From Rhodococcus sp. ARC_M6 (GTDB taxonomy: Bacteria; Actinomycetota; Actinomycetes; Mycobacteriales; Mycobacteriaceae): DNA of 64,000 nucleotides. The position numbers were made by a program, and so were the translations under genes. Location: positions 1 through 64,000 of the forward strand of contig NZ_JALGQH010000020.1 of NCBI RefSeq assembly GCF_022810305.1. Reading direction: 5' to 3'. The notes below the pieces were generated by a model. It saw nothing but the letters and a program-made list of their open reading frames with translations, was not told where the DNA came from and searched no databases. Positions 11,631-20,773 of the stretch are shown here, piece after piece; the stretch's first letter is position 1, and each line of letters starts with the position of its first letter.

Positions 11631-11771
11631 GCGCGTGTGAACAATGCGTGTCTGTGAGAGAAATCGGGCGTGGAAGCGGTAGCGTTCAAAGCGCGCGAGT
11701 GGTCCCTGAAGGGTTTTTCAGGGGTTGCGGCGCCGAGAGCAACCACCGAAAGAACAGGGGAGCATCGGACC

Positions 11772-12698
11772 GTGTCGACATCGCAGCCATCAGCGGCGGA
11801 GTCCGCGCCGCCGCATGTCACTATGCCCTCCCACGTCCCTTCCGGAGAATTAGAGCCAGAACTAGGTCCCACCGGCCGTCCGGTACGTGACGTACCGATG
11901 CCGACGCCGTTGGCGCACCACGGTCCCGGGATGATCATCGCGATGTGCAACCAGAAGGGTGGCGTCGGCAAGACGACGTCCACCATCAATTTGGGTGCTG
12001 CGCTGGCCGAATACGGGCGTCGAGTGTTGTTGGTGGACCTCGATCCGCAGGGAGCGTTGTCCGCCGGTCTGGGAGTTCAGCACCACGATCTCGAACTTAC
12101 TGTCCACAATCTTCTGGTCGAACCGCGTGTCCCCATCGACGACGTACTGATGCGCACCAGAATCGACGGACTGGACCTGCTGCCGAGCAATATCGACTTG
12201 TCCGCTGCAGAGATCCAACTTGTCACCGAGGTGGGGCGCGAGCAGACTCTGGGACGCGTCTTGCACCCAATTCTGGATCGCTACGACTACGTCCTCATCG
12301 ATTGCCAACCGTCACTCGGTTTGTTGACGGTCAACGCGCTGGCCTGCGCCGATTCCGTCATCATTCCGATGGAATGCGAGTACTTCAGTTTGCGCGGCCT
12401 GGCGTTGCTCAACGACACCGTGGAAAAGGTGCACGATCGGCTCAACTCCAAGCTCGAATTGGCCGGCATTGTCGTCACGATGTTCGATTCGCGAACGCTG
12501 CATGCCCGCGAGGTGATGGCCCGCGTCGTCGAGGTATTCGGCGATGTTGTCTACGACACGGTCATCAACCGAACGGTGCGGTTTCCCGAAACCAGTGTGG
12601 CGGGCGAACCGATTACCACCTGGGCGCCCAAATCGGCTGGGGCAGAGGCATATCGAGCATTGGCTCGTGAAGTGATCCACCGGTCTGGTCGTAAGTGA
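11772..12698 (+). CDS. ParA/Soj-family ATPase (Rv1708 type)
   Basis: 308 aa from GTG 11772, which has GGGGAG about 10 nt upstream. The first ~50 residues are proline-rich and probably disordered. The deviant Walker A motif KGGVGKT is at 62-68, followed by typical ParA segments ('LLVDLDPQGALSAGLG', 'DYVLIDCQPSLGLLTVNAL'). No parB is adjacent; instead scpA follows with a 4-nt overlap, so this paralogue is probably tied to condensin loading or segregation rather than being the oriC-proximal ParA. The frame stays open to 11670, and a longer N-terminus cannot be excluded. Confidence 0.92.
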   Translation: MSTSQPSAAESAPPHVTMPSHVPSGELEPELGPTGRPVRDVPMPTPLAHHGPGMIIAMCNQKGGVGKTTSTINLGAALAEYGRRVLLVDLDPQGALSAGLGVQHHDLELTVHNLLVEPRVPIDDVLMRTRIDGLDLLPSNIDLSAAEIQLVTEVGREQTLGRVLHPILDRYDYVLIDCQPSLGLLTVNALACADSVIIPMECEYFSLRGLALLNDTVEKVHDRLNSKLELAGIVVTMFDSRTLHAREVMARVVEVFGDVVYDTVINRTVRFPETSVAGEPITTWAPKSAGAEAYRALAREVIHRSGRK

Positions 12699-13510
12699 AA
12701 CTGATTACACCGCAAGAAGATTCGGCCGCTGTTTCAGAGTTTCGCGTAACACTTCGAAATTTCGAAGGGCCGTTCGATCTACTGTTGAACCTGATCAACC
12801 AACGTCAACTCGACCTCACCGAGGTTGCGCTGCACACGGTTACTGACGATTTCATCGCGTACACCAGAAAACTGGGGAGCGCGATGGGTCTGGACGAGAC
12901 CACCGAGTTTCTTGTCGTCGCAGCGACGCTTCTCGATCTGAAAGCCGCTCGACTCCTGCCCGCCGGCGAGGTTGAGGATTCCGAGGATCTGGCACTGCTG
13001 GAAGCGCGGGATTTGCTGTTTGCGCGGTTGCTTCAATATCGGGCCTACAAGCAAATGGCCGCTCTGTTCGGGGAGCTCGAGGACGCCGCGCTGAGGCGCT
13101 ATCCGCGGTCGGTATCCGTCGAAGATCAGTTCACGTCATTGCTGCCGGAAGTGTTGCTGGGGGTGAATCCGCAGCGCTTTGCGGAGATCGCTGCGACAGT
13201 GTTCACGCCTCGTCCGGTGCCCACTGTGGGCCTCGAGCACCTCCATGTGTCCAATATCTCGATACCAGAACAGGCCGATCGAATACTCGAACTTCTTCGC
13301 GAGCGCGGGGCAGGGGAGTGGACGCCGTTCTCCGACTTGGTTGACGATTGTGATGCCACCGTCGAAATCGTCGCGCGCTTTCTGGCGCTACTCGAGTTGT
13401 ATCGACGGAAAGTCATCGTTTTCGACCAGCCCGAAGCGCTGGGGCAACTCCGGGTGACATGGACCGGCGACGACGATATCGCACCGGTTACAGAAGAGGA
13501 TTACGGATGA
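12695..13510 (+). CDS. scpA: segregation and condensation protein A (kleisin)
   Basis: 271 aa. The start of the conserved kleisin region, 'VTLRNFEGPFDLLLNLINQRQLDLTEVAL', is characteristic. The C-terminal winged-helix part ('VEIVARFLALLELYRRKVIVFDQ') is also intact. It links the SMC heads in the SMC-ScpAB condensin. The GTG start overlaps parA by 4 nt, and the stop overlaps scpB by 4 nt (ATGA), so the three are translationally coupled. Confidence 0.95.
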   Translation: MKLITPQEDSAAVSEFRVTLRNFEGPFDLLLNLINQRQLDLTEVALHTVTDDFIAYTRKLGSAMGLDETTEFLVVAATLLDLKAARLLPAGEVEDSEDLALLEARDLLFARLLQYRAYKQMAALFGELEDAALRRYPRSVSVEDQFTSLLPEVLLGVNPQRFAEIAATVFTPRPVPTVGLEHLHVSNISIPEQADRILELLRERGAGEWTPFSDLVDDCDATVEIVARFLALLELYRRKVIVFDQPEALGQLRVTWTGDDDIAPVTEEDYG

Positions 13511-14226
13511 GTACCGAACCGGAAGATGTGACGTCTTCCCAGCTAGATGCTACAAACGAGGCCCCCAGCACGGAGGAGGTGTCTTCGCCGGATTTCGACC
13601 TGGACGACAACCGTCTCGACGCAGTATTGGAGTCACTACTCCTGGTCGTCGATTCGCCGGCGGAAGTATCTCAACTGGCCTCGGTGACCGGCACAAATCC
13701 GGCTCGCGTCGAAGAACGTCTCAAGCTGATGTCGGCTGCGCTGACCACGCGAGGCAGCGGAATGGACCTGCGATACGCCGGCGACGGCTGGCGTCTGTAC
13801 ACCCGGCAAGAGTTTGCTCCGTACGTGGAAATGCTGCTATTGGACGGCACCCGCACCAAATTGACGCGCGCAGCATTGGAAACTTTGGCGATAGTCGCAT
13901 ACCGTCAACCGTTGACTCGTGCGCGGATCAGTGCGGTACGAGGCGTCAACGTGGACGGGGTGGTACGCACACTCCTCGCCCGCGGACTGATCGCGGAAGC
14001 CGGGCCTGACCCGGACACCAACGCGACACGGTACTCCACCACCGAACTGTTCCTCGAACGGCTCGGACTGGCTTCGCTGAGCGAGCTTCCGGAGTTGGCA
14101 CCGCTCTTGCCCGATGTCGAATCGATCGACGACATCAGCGAAAGCCTGGAATCCGATCCGCGATTTGCGAGAATGAACAAGACGGAAGTGGCCACCGACG
14201 TAGTGGACACCGAAGTCGACGACTGA
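13507..14226 (+). CDS. scpB: segregation and condensation protein B
   Basis: 239 aa from ATG 13507. An acidic, probably disordered N-terminus (~35 aa) precedes two winged-helix domains: 'LDAVLESLLLVVDSPAEVSQLA' begins the first, and 'ALETLAIVAYRQPLTRARISAVRGVNVDGVVRTLLARGLI' is the signature of the second. It is the partner of ScpA in the SMC complex. The C-terminal ~40 residues are acidic and family-specific. The scpB-rluB-cmk-der order is widely conserved. Confidence 0.95.
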   Translation: MSTEPEDVTSSQLDATNEAPSTEEVSSPDFDLDDNRLDAVLESLLLVVDSPAEVSQLASVTGTNPARVEERLKLMSAALTTRGSGMDLRYAGDGWRLYTRQEFAPYVEMLLLDGTRTKLTRAALETLAIVAYRQPLTRARISAVRGVNVDGVVRTLLARGLIAEAGPDPDTNATRYSTTELFLERLGLASLSELPELAPLLPDVESIDDISESLESDPRFARMNKTEVATDVVDTEVDD

Positions 14227-14272
14227 CCGGGCATCCCCGCGTCGGCCGTCAGCGCAGAAGAAAGACCCGACG

Positions 14273-15970
14273 ATGCTCGGGAAACAAAGAAAAACTGACA
14301 GGAAAAAAGTGAACAATCCCGCTCGCCGAGATGGCACACCGGACCGTAACAACTCCCGCGACTCGCGTGGTGGCCGCAACGACGCCCCACGTGGTGGTCG
14401 TAGCGAAGCTCCCCGTGGAGCCCGTGGCGACAATTCGTACGGCGCACGCAGCGACGCCCCTCGTGGTGGACGCAGTGAAGCTCCCCGCGGAGCTCGCAGC
14501 GACAATTCCTACGGATCGCGCAATGACGCACCGCGCGGTGCACGCAGCGAAGCCCCTCGTGGTGGACGTAGCGAAAACACCTACGGATCGCGCAATGATG
14601 CTCCCCGCGGAGCCCGTGGCGACAATTCGTACGGTGCACGCAGCGAAGCCCCTCGTGGTGGACGTAGCGAAAACACCTACGGATCACGTGGTGACGCTCC
14701 CCGCGGAGCGCGCTCTGACGCTCCTCGTGGAGGACGTTCAGATGCTCCCCGTGGCGCACGCTCTGATGCACCCCGTGGTGGACGCGACAATTCGTACAAC
14801 GCACGCAGTGAAGCTCCCCGTGGTCGCTTTGATGCGCCTCGCGGAGCTCGTAGCGAAGCCCCCCGTGGCGGTCGCTCCAACACGCCGCGCTCTGACGACC
14901 GTCGCACTCCTCGTGCCGATGACCGTCGCACTCCCCACGTCGACGTTCGTCGCGCACCGTACGGAACGCGCCCGGACGATCGCAACGCTCCCCGTGAAGA
15001 GCAGCGTCCCGCGGCTCCTCGTGGCGGTGCCTGGTCGAATGCGCCGCGCGGATCCAAGTTCGACGGACCTCCGCGCAAGCGTCCGGCAGCGCCGACGCCG
15101 CCGGCAGTCAACAAGCACGGCAAGGTGAAGTCTGAAAAGCCGCAGCGCGCAGTCACCCAGAACCCGTTGGTATCCAACGCAAAGCCTGCTCGTCATCAGC
15201 ACGCCGAGGTCGGGCAGCAGGACGGCCCGCCCAAGGGTGATGGCGTCCGCTTGCAGAAGGTGCTGGCTCAGGCCGGTGTCGCTTCGCGTCGTGCAGCCGA
15301 AGAGCTGATCGACCAGGGCCGTGTCGAGGTCGACGGTCGCATCGTTCGTGAGCAGGGTCTGCGCGTCGACCCCGAGAACGCGGTTGTTCGCGTCGACGGT
15401 GTTCGCGTCGTCGTCCAGAAGGACCTCGTCTACTTGGCAATGAACAAGCCGCGTGGATGGCAGTGCACCATGTCCGACGACCTCGGTCGCCCGTGCGTCG
15501 GTGACATCGTCTCCGAGCGCGTCCAGTCGGGTCAGCGTCTCTTCCACGTCGGACGTCTCGATGCGGATACCGAAGGCTTGCTTCTCCTCACCAACGACGG
15601 CGATCTGGCTCACCGCCTGATGCACCCGTCGTTCGAGGTCCCGAAGACGTACCTCGCGACGGTTCACGGCGTGCTCGAGCGCAGCACCGCCAAGCAGCTA
15701 CGTGAGGGTGTCACCCTCGATGACGGTCCGGCCAAGGTCGACTTGGTTACCGTCCTCGAGATCAACGAGGGCAAGACCCTCGTCAAGCTTGTTCTGCACG
15801 AAGGCCGCAAGCACATCGTCCGTCGTCTCCTCGATTCCGTCGGCCACCCCGTGGTCCGTCTGGTTCGTACCAACGTCGGAGTTGTCTCCCTTGGCGATCA
15901 GCGTCCGGGAACGCAGCGCGTCCTCGGTCGTAGCGAGGTCGGTGGGCTGTACGAGGCGGTCGGCCTGTGA
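14273..15970 (+). CDS. rluB: RluB-type pseudouridine synthase with octapeptide-repeat N-terminus
   Basis: 565 aa, about twice the usual ~250 aa. The last ~240 residues are a standard RsuA/RluB enzyme: S4 domain from about residue 324 ('[22 protein letters not shown]') and a synthase domain with catalytic D430 in '[18 protein letters not shown]'. It would isomerise a uridine in 23S rRNA helix 89/90 or a related site. Residues ~37-250 consist of at least 16 copies of an APRG-(G/A)-R-(S/G)-(D/E) octad, with interspersed NSYGxR spacers, and look disordered and strongly basic. The start is ATG 14273; GTG 14309 is an alternative that keeps the repeats. The stop overlaps cmk by 4 nt. Confidence 0.93.
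   Translation: MLGKQRKTDRKKVNNPARRDGTPDRNNSRDSRGGRNDAPRGGRSEAPRGARGDNSYGARSDAPRGGRSEAPRGARSDNSYGSRNDAPRGARSEAPRGGRSENTYGSRNDAPRGARGDNSYGARSEAPRGGRSENTYGSRGDAPRGARSDAPRGGRSDAPRGARSDAPRGGRDNSYNARSEAPRGRFDAPRGARSEAPRGGRSNTPRSDDRRTPRADDRRTPHVDVRRAPYGTRPDDRNAPREEQRPAAPRGGAWSNAPRGSKFDGPPRKRPAAPTPPAVNKHGKVKSEKPQRAVTQNPLVSNAKPARHQHAEVGQQDGPPKGDGVRLQKVLAQAGVASRRAAEELIDQGRVEVDGRIVREQGLRVDPENAVVRVDGVRVVVQKDLVYLAMNKPRGWQCTMSDDLGRPCVGDIVSERVQSGQRLFHVGRLDADTEGLLLLTNDGDLAHRLMHPSFEVPKTYLATVHGVLERSTAKQLREGVTLDDGPAKVDLVTVLEINEGKTLVKLVLHEGRKHIVRRLLDSVGHPVVRLVRTNVGVVSLGDQRPGTQRVLGRSEVGGLYEAVGL
14375..14890 (+). repeat. in-frame coding repeats (APRGxRxx octads) in rluB
   Basis: The 24-nt unit coding for APRG(G/A)R(S/G)(D/E) recurs about 16 times, partly as 45-51-nt composite units with a spacer encoding NSYGxR or NTYGxR. 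Sequence between units is close to identical in places (for example CCCCTCGTGGTGGACG occurs repeatedly), which points to recent expansion by slippage or unequal crossing-over. Degenerate R-rich units continue to about 15070. Expect copy-number variation between strains and possible assembly trouble. Confidence 0.9.
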
Positions 15971-16662
15971 CCGACCAATCGGTGCCACTGGTTGTCGCAA
16001 TGGACGGACCGTCCGGAACAGGCAAGTCCAGTGTCTCCCGTGCGTTGGCGCAGAAGCTGGGCGCCCGCTACCTCGACACCGGAGCCATCTACCGGATCGC
16101 GACCCTGCACGTTCTTCGCAGCGGAATCGATCTGACGGATTCCGCAGCGATCACCGCTGCTGTGGCGTCGTTGCCTTGGTCTATCGGTACCGACCCGTCC
16201 AGCGAGCAGGTTTTGCTCGACGGCGCGGATGTCAGTGAAGAGATACGCGGCGACGCGGTGACCAAGGCTGTGTCCGCAGTGTCCGCAGTGTCGGAGGTTC
16301 GGGACTTGCTCGTCGCAACTCAGCGTGAGTTGGCGTCGAGTGCGGATCGCATCGTCGTCGAGGGTCGAGACATCGGAACCGTCGTACTTCCGGATGCCGA
16401 CGTCAAGATCTTCCTGACGGCATCCGCGGAAACTCGTGCGGCACGGCGCAATGCGCAGAACATCGGCCACGGCCGTGAAGACAATTACGAAGCGGTGTTA
16501 GCCGACGTGCAACGCCGTGACCATCTCGATTCGACTCGGGCAGTGTCGCCGTTGCGCCCTGCCGAGGATTCCGTACTGGTGGATACCAGCGAATTGGGCA
16601 TAGAGGATGTGATCGCCAGGCTGGTGCTGGTGGTCAGCGACAGAACTGGAGCAGTGCAGTGA
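15967..16662 (+). CDS. cmk: cytidylate kinase
   Basis: 231 aa, GTG start in a 4-nt overlap with rluB. P-loop GPSGTGKSS at 14-22, '[16 protein letters not shown]' in the NMP-binding part, and '[25 protein letters not shown]' typical of Cmk. It phosphorylates CMP and dCMP to the diphosphates, complementing PyrG upstream in pyrimidine supply. A small in-frame duplication is visible in '[13 protein letters not shown]' (codons near 16264-16296). The stop overlaps der by 4 nt. Confidence 0.96.
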   Translation: MTDQSVPLVVAMDGPSGTGKSSVSRALAQKLGARYLDTGAIYRIATLHVLRSGIDLTDSAAITAAVASLPWSIGTDPSSEQVLLDGADVSEEIRGDAVTKAVSAVSAVSEVRDLLVATQRELASSADRIVVEGRDIGTVVLPDADVKIFLTASAETRAARRNAQNIGHGREDNYEAVLADVQRRDHLDSTRAVSPLRPAEDSVLVDTSELGIEDVIARLVLVVSDRTGAVQ

Positions 16663-18086
16663 GCGACGATCTGGTAACCGAATTTGCCGGCGACGGCGTG
16701 TGGAACGAGGAGTCCGAGTGGGACTACCTCGATCTCGAAGCAGACGCTGAAGGCGAGGCGTATGTCGCCGTCCCCACACTCGCTGTGGTGGGACGACCGA
16801 ACGTCGGTAAGTCGACACTCGTCAACCGCATCATCGGCCGCCGCGAAGCGGTAGTCGAGGATGTTCCCGGCGTCACCCGTGACCGTGTTTCGTACGAGGC
16901 GAACTGGAGCGGTCGACGCTTCCTCGTCCAGGACACGGGTGGATGGGAGCCCGACGCGAAGGGCCTTCAGCAGGCTGTGGCTCGTCAGGCCGAGTTGGCC
17001 ATGTCGACGGCCGACGCGATCCTTCTGGTCGTCGACGCTGTTGTCGGCGCTACCGCCACGGACGAGGCTGTAGCGCGCGTGCTGCGTCGCTCCAAGACTC
17101 CGGTCATCCTCGTCGCCAACAAGGTGGACGACGGACGCACCGAGTCCGAGGTGGCAGCACTGTGGTCCTTGGGCCTCGGTCAGCCGTACTCCGTGAGTGC
17201 GACGCACGGCCGCGGTACCGGAGATCTCCTCGACGAGGTTTTGGCAAAGCTGCCGGAAACCCCGCGTGAAGGTATCCCCGGCGGCGGCCCCCGCCGTGTT
17301 GCACTAGTCGGAAAGCCGAACGTCGGAAAGTCCAGCTTGCTCAACAAGCTGTCCGGTGACGAGCGTTCCGTTGTGCACGATGTTGCCGGCACCACTGTTG
17401 ACCCCGTCGACTCGATCGTCGAATTGGGCGGACGCCCTTGGCGTTTCGTTGACACGGCTGGTCTGCGCAAGCGCGTCAGCCATGCCAGCGGTGCCGAGTT
17501 CTACGCGTCGCTGCGTACAAAGAGTGCGATCGAGGCCGCTGAGGTCGCGATCCTGCTGATCGACGCACACGAGCCGCTCACCGAGCAGGACCTGCGCGTC
17601 CTGAGCATGGTGGCCGACACCGGTCGCGCTTTGGTGATTGCGTTCAACAAGTGGGACCTCGTCGACGAAGACCGTCGACTCATGTTGGACAAGGAAATCG
17701 ACCGCGACCTGGTTCGTGTTCCCTGGGCTTCACGAGTCAACATCTCGGCCCGCACGGGTCGCGCTGTACAGAAGCTCGTGCCGGCTCTCGACACGGCTCT
17801 GGAGTCGTGGGACAAGCGCATCCCGACGGGTCGCTTGAACACCTGGCTCAAGGAAGTTGTGGCGGCCACCCCGCCGCCGATGCGTGGCGGTCGTTTGCCC
17901 CGCATCATGTTTGCGACGCAGGCAAGCTCGCGTCCGCCGACCTTCGTTCTCTTCACCACAGGCTTCCTCGAAGCCGGCTACCGCCGGTTCCTCGAGCGTC
18001 GTCTGCGTGAAGAGTTCAACTTCGACGGAAGTCCGATTCGTGTTTCCGTGCGAGTTCGAGAGAAGCGCGACCGCAAGAACCGCTAG
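16659..18086 (+). CDS. der: ribosome biogenesis GTPase Der (EngA)
   Basis: 475 aa. Two tandem GTPase domains: the first P-loop is GRPNVGKS at 45-52, the second GKPNVGKS at 218-225. Both have NKxD motifs ('VANKVDDG', 'AFNKWDLVD'), and a C-terminal KH-like domain follows ('[12 protein letters not shown]' end). The ~40-residue acidic N-terminal extension is common in actinobacteria. It acts in 50S subunit assembly. It is the last gene of the long co-directional run; tRNA-Pro follows about 100 nt later. Confidence 0.97.
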   Translation: MSDDLVTEFAGDGVWNEESEWDYLDLEADAEGEAYVAVPTLAVVGRPNVGKSTLVNRIIGRREAVVEDVPGVTRDRVSYEANWSGRRFLVQDTGGWEPDAKGLQQAVARQAELAMSTADAILLVVDAVVGATATDEAVARVLRRSKTPVILVANKVDDGRTESEVAALWSLGLGQPYSVSATHGRGTGDLLDEVLAKLPETPREGIPGGGPRRVALVGKPNVGKSSLLNKLSGDERSVVHDVAGTTVDPVDSIVELGGRPWRFVDTAGLRKRVSHASGAEFYASLRTKSAIEAAEVAILLIDAHEPLTEQDLRVLSMVADTGRALVIAFNKWDLVDEDRRLMLDKEIDRDLVRVPWASRVNISARTGRAVQKLVPALDTALESWDKRIPTGRLNTWLKEVVAATPPPMRGGRLPRIMFATQASSRPPTFVLFTTGFLEAGYRRFLERRLREEFNFDGSPIRVSVRVREKRDRKNR

Positions 18087-18187
18087 TTTGCCGCCAAAAA
18101 GGTACTAAAACGGCCCTGACCAGCCGATTGGTACTTCAGCCCGTCTCTGATGTAATCTTTCCAAGCGCCCGAAACAAGGGCGCGGGA

Positions 18188-18264
<77 letters not shown>

Positions 18265-18303
18265 AAGAAGAACCCGGTGAGAATTTCTCACCGGGTTCTT
18301 CTT
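18265..18303 (+). terminator. terminator after tRNA-Pro
   Basis: A perfect 18-bp inverted repeat (arms 18265-18282 and 18286-18303) with a 3-nt loop begins immediately after the tRNA CCA and ends in a short T-rich stretch. It is a strong intrinsic terminator for the tRNA transcript. Confidence 0.9.
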
Positions 18304-18359
18304 GTTTGTGCGTCATCGGTGAGTTAGTGCGTGTGCCAAGATTGGAGGGCATGTGGGGT

Positions 18360-18737
18360 ATGAATTCGCAAGATCTGCTCGGGCTTACCGTTTCTCTGTC
18401 GGGTGGGACAGCGTTGCTGGTCGTCGCAGTGGTCCTGGTGCAACGGATTGTCGGTGACACCCCGAACGAGTTGGTGGGGATTCGGACGCGCGCAACGATG
18501 TCGAGTCCTGCGGCGTGGCAGTTGGCGCACCGGACTGCGGCGCCTGCGCTGCGACGTACATCGCGAATGGCGTTGGCTGGGTTAGCGATACAGCTGGTCA
18601 TCGGGTTGTGGTGGGGATTCGGCGCTCCGGCATCCGCGCTGTTCTCGATAATCGTGTTCGTCGTAGTGACGGGGATGTTGGTGCACGCATCACTTCTCGG
18701 GGACCGGGCTGCCAAAAACTTTCAGGCCGGAAGGTAG
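18360..18737 (+). CDS. SdpI-like membrane protein
   Basis: 125 aa. Three hydrophobic segments (about 8-28, 70-90 and 95-115 from ATG 18360) surround the motif 'NELVGIRTRAT...AWQLAHRTAA', which resembles the SdpI/YhfL family signature (GIRTxxT followed by WxxxHR). SdpI of Bacillus is an immunity protein against the SdpC toxin, but many family members have no known role. ATG 18360 is preferred since GGAGGG at 18344-18349 is about 10 nt upstream; ATG 18351 lies too close to it. No SdpC-like partner is visible nearby. Confidence 0.8.
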   Translation: MNSQDLLGLTVSLSGGTALLVVAVVLVQRIVGDTPNELVGIRTRATMSSPAAWQLAHRTAAPALRRTSRMALAGLAIQLVIGLWWGFGAPASALFSIIVFVVVTGMLVHASLLGDRAAKNFQAGR

Positions 18738-18877
18738 TTGGTCTACTAGCGTGGCCGTTAAACGAGATCGACTTAGCGTCAGTCAGATGGAGTGCCTCGA
18801 TCCGCAGCGGATGCTTTCAACAGTCGGTGATGTCGTTTAGCCAATTACTGGACTGAATGGTCTGGTTTGATTGTTTA

Positions 18878-19335
18878 ATGCGGCGTACCGATGCAGTTCT
18901 AGCAATCCCAGTAATCTTATTTGTGGCGTCGTGCGCCTCGAATCGAGATAGCGGAGTCGAAACCGTCGACGTTGCCGCGCGAGTTTCGTCAGAAGTAGCG
19001 ATGTCGGCGGTGTCGACAGAGGCTACTCGGTCGAGGATCGCAGGGAACGCCGACTACTGCTCCGTGGGGGACGGATGCCAGCTGCATTTTGTCACCGCTT
19101 TGAGGCCGTGGGGCGCCCATACTACGTGCAATTCGTGAACCCGAAGGATCGAGCCAACCTGGGCCCGTGCACGTACGGTGAAGCGCTGACACAAGAGGAG
19201 TTCACCGAACTTGATCTCGAACGGCAATGCGTACTTGCCGATGATGCGTCCATCGCGCTGCGTGGCGGAACAGTTTCGTACTACGCCGATAAAAGCTCTG
19301 GCAGGGTAGCTGCTGCGGAGGAACAGTGTGGTTAA
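18878..19335 (+). pseudogene. lipoprotein gene, apparently frameshifted
   Basis: The first frame (18878-19138) encodes a signal peptide with lipobox 'FVASC' (Cys19), a Ser/Thr/Ala-rich linker and 'DYCSVGDGCQLHFVT'. It then stops shortly after reading 'RPWGAHTTCNS'. A second frame, open from 19075 to 19335, continues with a soluble domain ('RPYYVQFVNPKDRANLGPCTYGEAL ... EEQCG') that lacks any secretion signal but is rich in cysteines like a secreted domain. The simplest reading is one secreted lipoprotein broken by a single-base indel between about 19085 and 19120. Two overlapping genes, or a sequencing error, are alternatives. Function unknown. Confidence 0.5.
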
Positions 19336-19468
19336 TAGTTCGAGGCGAACGCACTCTCTAGCTATTCTCGCTTAGCGCGGTGCCAAAATCTTCCACGTGG
19401 TCTGTTTTGTCGGCGTAGCGCGTTAGGGTGTGACCAAATAGGGGTTCGGGGATCAAGGGGAGTGGAAG

Positions 19469-20737
19469 ATGGCCAAGCGGCGCGGATTCTTTGCTGAGAT
19501 GCAATATCAGGCTCGACTGAACGAGCAACGTCAACGTCAGCAGGAACGGGCTTCGGCTCAAGCGCACGCTCGTGCGGTGCGCGAGGCGGATCGATCCCGT
19601 CGGGAGTGGGAACGTGCACGCACTGCTGACGCGCGTCACACCGCGGCGATGTCGGCCTACAACGCGAAAGAACAGGCGCGTCTCCACCACGAAGCACGAC
19701 TGGCGGAGGTCGAACTCCTCAATGCAGAGTTAGCTGAAAAGCTCGAGTCGATCGATGGCATTCTCGCCGCCACACTCGATGTTGACGATTATGTCGATCT
19801 CGAATTGCTCCGCCAGAAGCTCGAACATCCGCCGTTCGACCGGCCGGATCTGACGGCAGTAACTCCGATTCAGGATTTGCTGCCGTTCCCCCCCGAACCG
19901 GTGTACATCGAGCCTCCGGCACCCGTGGGGCTCAGCTCCATGCTGGGCGGGAGGAAGCGACACGCCGCAGCGATTGCGGATGCCCAGACGGCGCATTGGC
20001 AGCAGAGACAGGGCTGGGAATATGCAGTGGCGCAACGCAATGAGGCGCAGCACCGTAGCGAGGTGGCGCATCGAGACATGGAAGCGCGTCGTATGCAGAA
20101 CCTGGTAGCCGCGCAGGCGACCTACGAAGCTGAGTGCGTTCACCGCCGTACCGAGGTTTTTGCCGCGAATGTTCGTCTCGAAAAACTTATGATGGGTTTG
20201 CAAGACCGAAAGCCGGATGCGTTAGAAGAGTACGTATCGATAGTGCTCGGCAATTCGGTATATCCGGACTGCTTCGAGGTGGAACATGATTTTCAGTTCA
20301 ATGGGGTCGAACGAGAGTTGACCTTGATGGTGATCGTGCCGCACCCAGAAGCGTTGCCGTCAGAGAAAGCGTTCAAATACGTCAAGTCCAGTGACACGAT
20401 TTCAAGTACTCAACTGCCGGTGAAGGCCCGTAAGGATCGCTATGCCGCTGCAGTATCACAGGTCGCGATCCGCACTGCGCATGAGATATTCGAGGCTGAT
20501 CGGGACGCGGTTGTGTCGACTCTGTCGATGACAGTCGGGGTGAGCACCGTTGATTCGGGGACCGGACTGGACACCTTTGTCCCCTTGGTGCAGCTAGCCA
20601 CCGATCGGGAGAGTTTTTCTTGTCTTGATCTTTCCCGTGTAGAGGCCCGCGCAACCCTTGATCACTTGAGGGCCGGTGTGTCGAAGAACCCGTACGACCT
20701 TGTTCCAGTTGGCAATGCATTCGGGGTGCGAGGCTGA
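19469..20737 (+). CDS. coiled-coil protein of unknown function, cassette gene A
   Basis: 422 aa, ATG preceded by GGGGAGTGGAAG. Residues ~5-85 and ~165-240 are long, charged, Q/R/A-rich coiled-coil segments separated by a proline-rich stretch (about 130-155, 'LLPFPPEPVYIEPPAPVGL'). The last ~170 residues form a folded alpha/beta domain ('FEVEHDFQFNGVERELTLMVIVPHPEALPSEKAFKYVKSSD', ending 'LRAGVSKNPYDLVPV'). From memory, this C-terminal domain resembles one found in actinobacterial proteins loosely annotated as restriction endonucleases; I see no PD-(D/E)xK or other nuclease motif here. It starts a two-gene unit with the DUF4041/MUG113 gene 36 nt downstream. G+C looks lower than in the flanking core genes. 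Confidence 0.85.
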   Translation: MAKRRGFFAEMQYQARLNEQRQRQQERASAQAHARAVREADRSRREWERARTADARHTAAMSAYNAKEQARLHHEARLAEVELLNAELAEKLESIDGILAATLDVDDYVDLELLRQKLEHPPFDRPDLTAVTPIQDLLPFPPEPVYIEPPAPVGLSSMLGGRKRHAAAIADAQTAHWQQRQGWEYAVAQRNEAQHRSEVAHRDMEARRMQNLVAAQATYEAECVHRRTEVFAANVRLEKLMMGLQDRKPDALEEYVSIVLGNSVYPDCFEVEHDFQFNGVERELTLMVIVPHPEALPSEKAFKYVKSSDTISSTQLPVKARKDRYAAAVSQVAIRTAHEIFEADRDAVVSTLSMTVGVSTVDSGTGLDTFVPLVQLATDRESFSCLDLSRVEARATLDHLRAGVSKNPYDLVPVGNAFGVRG

Positions 20738-20773
20738 TGCCGATTCTCGGTCGAAGGTCAGCTGGTAGCGGTT

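Noticed and set aside
14375-14890. CRISPR-like array
   Set aside because: Repeats are in frame, contiguous and protein-coding; there are no unique spacers of constant length.
14331-15128. Alternative-frame proteins in the rluB repeat region
   Set aside because: The repeats keep all frames open; only the frame joined to the S4 and synthase domains is meaningful.
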